64,000 bases of DNA. Source: G965215145 sp965215145. Its GTDB lineage: Bacteria > Bacteroidota > Rhodothermia > Rhodothermales > JANQRZ01. The stretch spans positions 3,286,001-3,350,000 of the forward strand of contig OZ244038.1 of assembly GCA_965215145.1 (NCBI GenBank), read 5' to 3'. The position numbers were made by a program, and so were the translations under genes. The notes below the pieces were generated by a model. It had not been told where the DNA came from. It searched no databases and saw only the letters and a program-made list of their open reading frames with translations. This document shows, piece by piece, positions 8,127 to 14,856 of this stretch (its first letter is position 1; every line of letters begins with the position of its first letter).

Positions 8127-9068
8127 TCAGGGCCGCGCGGCGATGCGGTCGAGGCGGGGCCAGAAGTCCTCCTCCCAGTACGCCGAGCGCAGCGCCTCGA
8201 CGAGCGTCACGGCGTACTCGCCGGAGGCGGCCTCGACCGAGAGGAGCAGCCGCGCCGGGTCGGTCCCCCGGACCCACACCTCCTCAGCGGCGGCGCGCTG
8301 CTGAGCGCCGACGAGCGACGGCGCCTCGCCCGCGTAGCGCACGACGATCCGCTCCCCCTCCCGCGGCCCGGCCTCCGTTTCTACCATCACGCGGCCGGTC
8401 CGCGTGGCCATGGCCGGGACCGCGCCCCCGTCGTCTGCCAGGACGGCGAACGCGGCGGTGTCATTCTCCTCGAAGGCGAGCGCGCGGACGACGAGGGGGA
8501 CGAGCGAGGCGGGCACGGCGTCGGCCGGGGCCTCGAACGAGGCGGCGCTGTTGCCGTAGTCGTCGCTGCGGTAGAGGGCGTCCACGCCGTCCGCACCGAA
8601 GGCGAGCTCGCGGTACGCGTTCGAGCACCAGTCGAACAGGGTGAAGCTGGCCTTGAGCGGGGCGAGGTCCGCCTGCCGGGCGTTGGCGACGAAGGAGCGC
8701 TTGTACTGGTAGCTCCCGCTCTCGAGCTCGTAGAAGAAGGCGTACTTGAAGGCGGAGACGGCGTCGGCGTCGCCGGCCGTGGCCTTCGCCATGCGGGCCG
8801 GGCTGAACTCGTGGCGGACGAGGTACGTCCCGACGGTGAACGCCTGGCCCTCCGCGCGGCCGTACTGGTTCCGCGCCCGCTCGACCCGGTAAAAGGCGAC
8901 CTCCGACCGCCCATCGTCCCACAGCGACTGCTGGAGGAAGTCCGCGTCGAGCGGGATCGGGGGGGGCGTAGCTTCGGGGATAACGTCGGCGCTTTGGGCG
9001 GCGCACCCGGCGAGGCCCGACCCGACGATGGCAACGATGGCGGCGAACAGCGTGAGCGACGGCTTCAT
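8127..9068 (-). CDS. Lipoprotein of unknown function
   Basis: The 313-residue product starts at ATG 9066-9068, chosen because it begins a classic lipoprotein signal: Met-Lys, hydrophobic stretch, then L-A-G-C with the lipidated Cys at residue 22. The mature part has a segment with Y-x-V-E-R-A-R-x-x-Y-G-x-x-x-G followed by a beta-rich C-terminal half. The order resembles Bacteroidota lipoproteins that databases sometimes label 'septum formation inhibitor Maf', although no Maf catalytic motif is seen. I would not transfer that name. It is probably anchored in the outer membrane. Its start codon lies only 4 bp from that of the divergent DUF2279 gene. Confidence 0.75.
   Translation of the reverse strand: MKPSLTLFAAIVAIVGSGLAGCAAQSADVIPEATPPPIPLDADFLQQSLWDDGRSEVAFYRVERARNQYGRAEGQAFTVGTYLVRHEFSPARMAKATAGDADAVSAFKYAFFYELESGSYQYKRSFVANARQADLAPLKASFTLFDWCSNAYRELAFGADGVDALYRSDDYGNSAASFEAPADAVPASLVPLVVRALAFEENDTAAFAVLADDGGAVPAMATRTGRVMVETEAGPREGERIVVRYAGEAPSLVGAQQRAAAEEVWVRGTDPARLLLSVEAASGEYAVTLVEALRSAYWEEDFWPRLDRIAARP
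8969..8974 (+). promoter_or_regulatory. TAGCTT box upstream of the DUF2279 gene
   Basis: G-C-G-TAGCTT-CGG on the plus strand, inside the start of the divergent lipoprotein gene and about 98 bp before ATG 9073. It matches the TAGCTTCG box before the adenosine deaminase gene and would explain how a gene with almost no upstream gap is transcribed. Confidence 0.35.
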
Positions 9069-9072
9069 CTCG

Positions 9073-10035
9073 ATGGCTTTCTGGCGGGGGGTCCTGCTCT
9101 TACGGCGCCTCCGCACGCAGGCTCCGCGCGGCGCCGCGGTCGTGACGCTGCTGTCGTGGTTGACCCTTCAGGGGGCCCCGACGGCGCACGCGCAGGACGC
9201 CCTCCCCGACTCCTCCGGCCTCGCCCCCGGCGGCCTCGCGCTGGTGGACTCGGCCGGCGTCGGGCTCGGCGTGGACCGGACGGAGATCCGCCCGTGGCGG
9301 CTGGCCCTCGTCGGCGGCGGCGCGCTCGGCGTGGGGTTCGCGGTGATGGACGTGCAGCGGCGGCGGTGGTGGACCGAGCGGAGCCCCCGCTTCCGCATCC
9401 AGAACGACTGGGAGTACGTGCTGTGGTCGGACAAATTCGGGCACGTCTTCTCCTCCTCCCTCTACTCCCGGTTCTACACCACCTCGCTCCGGTGGAGCGG
9501 GTTCAGCCGGGACGACGCCGCGCTCTACGGCGCCGTCGCCGGGTGGGTCCAGCTCCTCTACTACGAGGCCCTCGACGGCTTCGGCCCGATCTGGGGGTTC
9601 TCGCCGGGGGACCTCCTCTTCAACACCGTCGGCGCGGGGTTCACCTACGCCCAGCACCGCGAGCCGTACCTCCGCGCCTTCGACCTGAAGGCGAGCTACT
9701 GGCCCAGCGGCTGGGAGGGGAAGAACCTCACCGACGACTACGCCGGCCAGACGTGGTGGGTCACGGCGAACCTCCGCGGCGCGCTGCCGGGCCGAACGGG
9801 CGACGCCTTCCCGCCGTGGCTGAACCTCGCCGTCGGCTACGCCGCGCGCGACCTCGACGAGCGGGAGTTCCTCACCACGCCCTACGTCTACCTCGGCCTC
9901 GACCTGGAGCTGCGCGGGCTCCCCATCGACCACCCGGTGTGGAACGCGGCGGTGGAGTGGCTGCGCTACATCCATCTCCCGGCCCCGGCCATCCGCCTGA
10001 CGCCGCGCCCCGCGCTCGTGCTGCTGGCGTACTGA
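9073..10035 (+). CDS. DUF2279 (YfiM-like) envelope protein
   Basis: The 320-residue product (from ATG 9073) matches the DUF2279 pattern: D-K-F-G-H followed by S-S-x-Y-S-R, a W-x-G-x-S-x-x-x-A block, E-x-L-D-G-F-G-x-x-W-G-F-S-x-x-D-x-x-x-N and G-A-G-F-x-x-A-Q. The hydrophobic stretch ending A-H-A-Q-D near residues 24-42 looks like a signal peptide, preceded by an unusually long basic leader. GTG 9142 is a shorter alternative start giving a compact signal sequence. The family is found in Bacteroidota and Proteobacteria and its role is unknown; an outer-membrane or periplasmic location is likely. It is convergent with rnhB. Confidence 0.75.
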   Translation: MAFWRGVLLLRRLRTQAPRGAAVVTLLSWLTLQGAPTAHAQDALPDSSGLAPGGLALVDSAGVGLGVDRTEIRPWRLALVGGGALGVGFAVMDVQRRRWWTERSPRFRIQNDWEYVLWSDKFGHVFSSSLYSRFYTTSLRWSGFSRDDAALYGAVAGWVQLLYYEALDGFGPIWGFSPGDLLFNTVGAGFTYAQHREPYLRAFDLKASYWPSGWEGKNLTDDYAGQTWWVTANLRGALPGRTGDAFPPWLNLAVGYAARDLDEREFLTTPYVYLGLDLELRGLPIDHPVWNAAVEWLRYIHLPAPAIRLTPRPALVLLAY

Positions 10036-10054
10036 ACGCAACCTCGGCGCTCGC

Positions 10055-10648
10055 TCACACAAGCCGGAAGGAACGGCGGTGGTGGGGGCTCGGGCCGTGG
10101 GCGCGGAGCGCGGCGTAGTGCTGAGCCGTCGGGTAGCCCTTGTGCTGCGCCCACCCGTACGCCGGGAACGCCGCGTCCAGGCCCTCCATGATCCGGTCGC
10201 GCGTCTCCTTCGCCACCACCGAGGCGGCGGCGATCGAGAGGCTTTTGGCGTCTCCCTTTACAACGGTCTTCTGCGGCCACGGGGCGTCCGGGATCGTCCG
10301 ATTGCCGTCAATGAGGAGGTAGTTCGGGGTGGCGGCGAGGTCGAGCACGGCGCGGCGCATGGCCTCCATCGCGGCCCAGAGGATGTTGAGCCGGTCGATC
10401 TCCGCCGGCTCGCACCGCCCGACGCCGACGGCCACGGCCTGCCGCCGGATCTCCGGGAGCAGCGCGGCGCGGGCCTCCGGGCTCAGCCGCTTCGAGTCGT
10501 CGAGCCCCGGCAGCGCCGCCTCAGGCGGGAGCACGACGGCCGCCGCCACGACGGGGCCGGCGAGGCAGCCGCGCCCCGCCTCGTCCACGCCCGCGATGCG
10601 GGGGTGCCCCTTCTCCCACAGCGTGCGTTCAATGGTGAGGGTCGGCAT
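10055..10648 (-). CDS. rnhB: Ribonuclease HII
   Basis: The enzyme cleaves the RNA strand of RNA:DNA hybrids and nicks at ribonucleotides misincorporated in DNA. The 197-residue product has the opening catalytic motif G-V-D-E-A-G-R-G (residues 20-27), the D-D-S-K-R-L-S block, the L-L-I-D-G-N aspartate and the A-A-S-V-V-A-K-E-T-R-D motif. Length and order are those of a complete RNase HII. It is followed 19 bp later by the convergent DUF2279 gene. Confidence 0.95.
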   Translation of the reverse strand: MPTLTIERTLWEKGHPRIAGVDEAGRGCLAGPVVAAAVVLPPEAALPGLDDSKRLSPEARAALLPEIRRQAVAVGVGRCEPAEIDRLNILWAAMEAMRRAVLDLAATPNYLLIDGNRTIPDAPWPQKTVVKGDAKSLSIAAASVVAKETRDRIMEGLDAAFPAYGWAQHKGYPTAQHYAALRAHGPSPHHRRSFRLV

Positions 10649-10753
10649 GGAGGGGCGACGTAGTGAGGGGGTGTAGGGCGTGTGACCGCGACGTGTGAGA
10701 GATTACGCCCCGTCAGGGACTCACTCTGAGACTTCGCCCAAGCCCCCAGCCCT

Positions 10754-11413
10754 ATGCACGTGCTCCGCATCGCCGTCTCGGTCGCATTCATCGGTCTCGT
10801 CGCCGTATGTGCCGCGGAGGGCCCGGCCGCGCTGCTCGCGCGTCAGCAGTCCGCGCCCGGCGCGAGCCCCGTCGCCGACGGCGTCCTCTTCGAGCAGGCC
10901 GTGGAGATGATGCGCGCGCGCGCCGCTCAGGGCGACGCGGAGGCCATGACGACGCTCGGGGTGCTCCACACCCTGCCCGCCCTCTTCCCCGCCGAATACA
11001 GCACGGTCGTAGCTCGTGATTCGGCGCGTGGGGCGGCGCTGCTGGCGCGGGCCGGCGCTAGGGGCTCGGCGCGGGCGGTGGCCTTCTCGGGCATGCTGCA
11101 CTGGCTGCGGAGGGACTACGGCGTCGCCCTCGGGCTCTACGAGGCCGCCGCCGAGATGGGCGAGCCGAACGCGCAGGTCGCCGCCGCCGGCATGTACGCG
11201 GCCGGCCAGGGCACGGAGCCGAACGCGGAAGCGGCCCTCGCCTGGTACGAGCGGGCGTTGGCAGGCGACGACGCGTTCGGGCGCCGGCAGGCGGCGCGCG
11301 ACCTCCGCGCAAAGGTCCACCACCGGCTCATCCCGAGCGCGCTGGCCCGCGAGGCCCTGCGGGCGGCGCAGCGCGCCGAGCATGCCGGAGCCGTCCGGCT
11401 GACGAGCGACTGA
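10754..11413 (+). CDS. Secreted Sel1-like repeat protein
   Basis: The 219-residue protein has an N-terminal hydrophobic segment (about residues 5-25) that may be a signal peptide or anchor. Sel1/TPR-like helical repeats follow: A-x-G-D-A-E-A-M-T-T-L-G-x-L (about 56-70), G-A-R-G-S-A-R-A-V-A-F-S-G and the clear repeat A-A-E-M-G-E-P-N-A-Q-V-A-A-A-G-M-Y-A-x-G-Q-G (about 132-155). Such repeats mediate protein-protein contacts; no enzyme domain is present. It stands alone just upstream of the rho promoter. Confidence 0.7.
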   Translation: MHVLRIAVSVAFIGLVAVCAAEGPAALLARQQSAPGASPVADGVLFEQAVEMMRARAAQGDAEAMTTLGVLHTLPALFPAEYSTVVARDSARGAALLARAGARGSARAVAFSGMLHWLRRDYGVALGLYEAAAEMGEPNAQVAAAGMYAAGQGTEPNAEAALAWYERALAGDDAFGRRQAARDLRAKVHHRLIPSALAREALRAAQRAEHAGAVRLTSD

Positions 11414-11458
11414 CCTCGGGCGTGAAGGGGCCCCGAAGACTGCCGGATGGCGCCCCGC

Positions 11459-11487
11459 TTGATGAGGGAGCGGAAACCTGCTATATT
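11459..11487 (+). promoter_or_regulatory. rho promoter
   Basis: TTGATG (11459-11464) and TATATT (11482-11487) are separated by exactly 17 bp, followed by CCCCC. This is the best sigma-70-like promoter on the plus strand in the window. Transcription from about 11495 would give a leader of roughly 450 nt before the rho ATG. Confidence 0.75.
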
Positions 11488-11942
11488 CCCCCTCGTTCAC
11501 GCAGCGTCAGCGATGTGACGCCACCGCAGCATCGGGCCGGCGGCCCTCGCAGTCTGAGGCCGCGCCGCAACGAGGAGAGGGTCCCCCAGAGGTCGTGTCA
11601 GAGAACTCCGGCCCCGCTCGGAGCGTGACGCCCCCTCCTCGTCCGGCACCACGCAGGTGCCGTCGCGCGGCCCGCTTCTTGCCGGGCAACCCCATACGTC
11701 GCAGCCCGACGGCGGCTCCGCAAGGCACGGCCCCGCCGTGCTCGCGGCCCCGGCCCATTAGCCCGCACACGACGCGGTTCTGCAGCCGCACCCCCGGCCC
11801 GCGCCGGACCGTCTACTCCCGCACCGGCTCCCAGCGGCCCAACGCGCCGCTGACCGTCCCCGCCGGCAGACATCCCGGGATCCCTCCCTGTCAAGCGACC
11901 GCCGCGCGGTCGCGACCGTCCCTTCCACCCACTCCCAAACCG
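11488..11942 (+). promoter_or_regulatory. Long 5' leader of rho
   Basis: The 529 bp between the Sel1-type gene and rho hold no convincing gene. The frame that is open in phase with rho from 11595 has poor protein-like composition and no ribosome-binding site. The leader contains a perfect 7-bp hairpin, GCGACCG/CGGTCGC (11895-11901 and 11907-11913). The last ~60 nt are C-rich, with stretches such as CCCTTCCACCCACTCCC that resemble Rho-utilisation sequence. Autoregulation of rho through its leader is known in E. coli; here it is an inference. Confidence 0.5.
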
Positions 11943-13466
11943 ATGGATCAGGACCAGCGCGACGAGCGCGCCGACGCGAACGGCCAAGCCGACGAGCCGC
12001 AGCAGCGCCCCTCCCGCCGCCGTTCTCGCCCCCGTAAGGACAACGCGCAGGACGACGCCGGCAACACGAACGGCCAGGAGGCCAAGCCACGCCGACGCCG
12101 CTCCCGCCGTGCCGAGCCCGTCGCCTCCAGCGACGACGCCTCGCTGCAAGAGACCCATGAGCAGGAGGAGGCGAGCGGCGACGACCAGCCCGAGTCCGGG
12201 GACCCCAGCAGCAACGGCGATGGGAGCCCGCAGAACCACGGCGGCAACCAGAACGATGAAGGCCAGGGCGGCGGGGGCCGCAGCGGTAACCGCAACAGCC
12301 GCGGCAACCGGAACAAGAGGAAAAAGAAGAAGGGCGGCGGAGGCGGGGGGCACCCCGGCGAGCCGTTCACCGGCGTCCTCGAGATGATCGGGGACAAGAA
12401 CTTCGGGTTCATCCGCAAGATGCACCCCTCGCTGCCGAAGGGTGACAACGACCCCTTCATGCCGCCGCCGCTGATCGACAAGTACAAGCTCCGCGACGGC
12501 GTCCTCCTCGAGGGCACCATCAAGCCCGGCCGGAAGGGCGCCTGGCAGGTCACCGACGTGGAGACCGTGATGGGGCTGCCGGCCGAGGACTGGAAGGACT
12601 ACGAGCCCTTCGACGAGGGCCTCGTCATCTACCCCAACGAGAAGCTCAACCTCATCACCGGCCCCGCCGACGTGACGATGCGGGTGATCGACCTCGTGGC
12701 GCCGATCGGGAAGGGGCAGCGGGCGCTGATCGTGGCGCCGCCGCGCGCGGGCAAGACGGTCATCCTGAAACAGATGGCCCGGTCGCTCGCCGAGAACCAC
12801 CCCGAGGTCGAGCTCGTCGCGCTGCTCATCGACGAGCGCCCGGAGGAGGTCACCGACTTCCGCCGGACCACCGAGGCCACGGTCTTCGCCTCCTCCAACG
12901 ACTACCAGGAGGACAACCACATCCGTGTCGCCACGCTCGCCTTCGAGTACAGCCGGCGGCTCGTCGAGATGGGTAAGGACGTCGTGCTGCTGCTCGACTC
13001 GCTGACGCGGCTCGGGCGCACGTTCAACCTCTGGGGCGGCAACTCCGGCCGCACGATGTCCGGCGGCCTCGACGCCCGCGCGCTGCTCATGCCGCGGAAG
13101 ATCTTCGGCGCCGCCCGCAACATCGAGCACGGCGGCAGCCTCACCATCGTCGCCACCGCCCTCATCGAGACGGGCAGCCGGATGGACGACGTGATCATGG
13201 AGGAGTTCAAGGGCACCGGCAACTCCGAGATCGTGCTCGACCGCGAGCTCGCCGACAAGCGGATCTTCCCGGCCATTAACCTCCGCAAGAGCGGGACGCG
13301 GAACGAGGAGCGGCTGCTGGGGGAGATGACGAAGTACCACCACATGCTCATGCGCGCGCTGAACTCGCGCCACCCCGTTGAGGCGATGCAGGCGCTGATC
13401 CGGCACGTCCAACAGAGCCCGGACAACGTCCACCTCCTCAACGAGCTCATCCCGACGGAGATCTAA
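11943..13466 (+). CDS. rho: Transcription termination factor Rho with long disordered N-terminus
   Basis: The 507-residue hexameric RNA helicase/translocase ends transcription at rut-containing RNAs. The ATG at 11943 opens about 135 residues of low-complexity Arg/Asp/Asn/Gly/Gln-rich sequence with a run of lysines and glycines. The RNA-binding cold-shock-like domain (K-N-F-G-F-I-R) follows at about 140-215. The ATPase has Walker A P-P-R-A-G-K-T (about 266-272), Walker B L-L-L-D-S-L-T-R and the R-loop/Q-loop block G-S-L-T-I-V-A-T-A-L-I-E-T-G-S. E. coli Rho has 419 residues, so the extension is real extra sequence, as in Bacteroidota. The in-frame sequence upstream of this ATG is not used. Confidence 0.96.
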   Translation: MDQDQRDERADANGQADEPQQRPSRRRSRPRKDNAQDDAGNTNGQEAKPRRRRSRRAEPVASSDDASLQETHEQEEASGDDQPESGDPSSNGDGSPQNHGGNQNDEGQGGGGRSGNRNSRGNRNKRKKKKGGGGGGHPGEPFTGVLEMIGDKNFGFIRKMHPSLPKGDNDPFMPPPLIDKYKLRDGVLLEGTIKPGRKGAWQVTDVETVMGLPAEDWKDYEPFDEGLVIYPNEKLNLITGPADVTMRVIDLVAPIGKGQRALIVAPPRAGKTVILKQMARSLAENHPEVELVALLIDERPEEVTDFRRTTEATVFASSNDYQEDNHIRVATLAFEYSRRLVEMGKDVVLLLDSLTRLGRTFNLWGGNSGRTMSGGLDARALLMPRKIFGAARNIEHGGSLTIVATALIETGSRMDDVIMEEFKGTGNSEIVLDRELADKRIFPAINLRKSGTRNEERLLGEMTKYHHMLMRALNSRHPVEAMQALIRHVQQSPDNVHLLNELIPTEI

Positions 13467-13493
13467 CGCTCGGTCCCGGACTCGCAGCAATCT

Positions 13494-13521
13494 GTAGGGG
13501 CGACCGGCCGGTCGCCCCTAC
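13494..13521. repeat. GTAGGGGC-family palindrome, copy 1
   Basis: A perfect 28-bp palindrome with half-site GTAGGGGCGACCGG, 27 bp after the rho stop. It is followed at 13529-13547 by a partial, one-base-deleted duplicate of its right half. An identical copy lies at 63071-63098. It would fold strongly in RNA and could stop or protect the rho transcript's 3' end. Confidence 0.85.
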
Positions 13522-13608
13522 TTCGTTTGGCCGGTCGCCCTACTTCGCTTAGGGAGGTTGCGTTTCGGGGCGCACGGCGTCTGACGGGAAAACCAGCCCC
13601 CGACGCCG

Positions 13609-14376
13609 ATGCAGCCCCTCGCCCCGATCCGCCCGGAGTTCTCCCAAGAGGCCGGCCCCGCCGCCGAGCCCGAGATCCGCTACCACGTCCCCATCCGCGA
13701 GTGGGCCGAGGGCGAGCGCCCGCGCGAGAAGCTGATGGCCCGCGGCCCCGCCGCCCTCTCCGACGCCGAGCTGATCGCGCTGATCTTCGGGAACGGGACG
13801 CGGACGAAGGCCGGCAGCCTCTCGGCCGTCCAGCTCGGGCAGGCGCTCCTCGGCGCCTACGGCTCGCTCGACGGCCTCAGCCGTCGCGAGCGGAAGGAGC
13901 TCGAGCGCGTCGTCGGGATCGGGCCGGCGAAGGCGGTCCAGCTCCTCGCCGCCTTCGAGATCGGCCGCCGCGCCGAGGCGCAGCGCGGGCGGGGCGAGCG
14001 CGTCCGCGTCACCGGCCCCGCAGATGTCGCCGCCGCCTACGGCCCCCGCCTCCGCGACCTCAAGCAGGAGGTGTTCGTCGTCGTCTACCTCAACACGGCC
14101 GGCGTCATCACCGGAGACCACACCGTCAGCGAGGGCGGGCTCGCCGCCTCGATCGTCGAGCCGCGGGCGGTGTTCCAGCGCGCCGTACTGGAGAACGCCG
14201 CCGCCATCGTGTGCCTCCACAACCACCCCAGCGGCAACCCCGAGCCGAGCCGGGAGGACGTGCAGATCACGAAGCAGCTCGTCGAGGCAGGCAAGCTGAT
14301 GGGCATCCCGGTGCATGACCACCTCATCATCGCCGGCACCGGCTTCACCTCGCTCGCCGAGCGGGGATTGATGTGA
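13609..14376 (+). CDS. radC: RadC-family JAB/MPN domain protein
   Basis: The 255-residue product has the RadC architecture: an N-terminal helix-hairpin-helix-like segment (R-P-R-E-K-L-x-x-x-G; G-I-G-P-A-K-A) and a C-terminal JAMM domain with metal-binding H-N-H-P-S-G at residues 204-209 and the following aspartate in S-R-E-D-V-Q-I-T. The biological role of RadC is unclear; its old link to DNA repair is not supported in E. coli. The ATG at 13609 follows the palindromic repeat region downstream of rho. Confidence 0.93.
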   Translation: MQPLAPIRPEFSQEAGPAAEPEIRYHVPIREWAEGERPREKLMARGPAALSDAELIALIFGNGTRTKAGSLSAVQLGQALLGAYGSLDGLSRRERKELERVVGIGPAKAVQLLAAFEIGRRAEAQRGRGERVRVTGPADVAAAYGPRLRDLKQEVFVVVYLNTAGVITGDHTVSEGGLAASIVEPRAVFQRAVLENAAAIVCLHNHPSGNPEPSREDVQITKQLVEAGKLMGIPVHDHLIIAGTGFTSLAERGLM

Positions 14377-14428
14377 GAGGAGAGGAAGAGTGGAAGAAGG
14401 GAAGAGCGTTTTACGAACGGAGAACGTC

Positions 14429-14809
14429 ATGCGGGTTGATCGCGTCGAGGAGTTGCGGGTGTACCGGCGGGCCTTCGAGGCAGCGACGGAGGTGTTCGAG
14501 TGGTCGAAGCGGTGGCCGAGGGAGGAGCGGTATGCGCTGACCGATCAGGTGCGGCGGTCCTCGCGGTCGGTCTGCGCGAACCTCTCCGAGGCGTGGGCAA
14601 AGCGGCGGTACCCGAAGCACTTCGTCAGCAAGCTCAGTGACGCGCACGGCGAGGCCGAGGAGACCCTGACGTGGCTTCGCTTCGCGGTCCGGTGTGGTTA
14701 CTGCGTCGGCGACGACGCGGCGGAATTCGCCGAGCGGTACCGGGAGGTCACCGGCGGCCTCATCGCCATGATGAACCGGCCCGACCAATGGTACGTCCGC
14801 CCCCCGTGA
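14429..14809 (+). CDS. Four-helix bundle protein (23S rRNA IVS-encoded type)
   Basis: The 126-residue product matches the small four-helix bundle family first noted in 23S rRNA intervening sequences: E-L-x-V-Y-R-R-A-F-E at the start, then L-T-D-Q-V-R-R-S-S-R-S-V-x-A-N-L-S-E-A-W-A-K-R-R, the K-L-S-D-A-x-G-E-A-E-E-T block and the final M-M-N-R helix. The ATG at 14429 is preferred over GTG 14390 because a GGAG Shine-Dalgarno (14419-14422) precedes it by six bases. Function is unknown; these proteins often occur as single chromosomal genes outside rRNA, as here. Confidence 0.88.
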   Translation: MRVDRVEELRVYRRAFEAATEVFEWSKRWPREERYALTDQVRRSSRSVCANLSEAWAKRRYPKHFVSKLSDAHGEAEETLTWLRFAVRCGYCVGDDAAEFAERYREVTGGLIAMMNRPDQWYVRPP

Positions 14810-14856
14810 GCGCGGGAAGCCCTCCTTCGCTCCTCCCCTCTTCCGTTCCTCCGCTC

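Noticed and set aside
11595..11942. In-frame upstream extension of rho by 116 codons
   Set aside because: Arg/Pro-rich, no ribosome-binding site, and the ATG at 11943 fits the family; better read as an untranslated leader.
13494..13547. CRISPR array
   Set aside because: Only a palindrome and a partial duplicate, with no regular spacers; it belongs to the dispersed GTAGGGGC family.
14390..14428. Earlier GTG start of the four-helix bundle gene
   Set aside because: The ATG at 14429 has a well-placed GGAG and gives the family-typical length.
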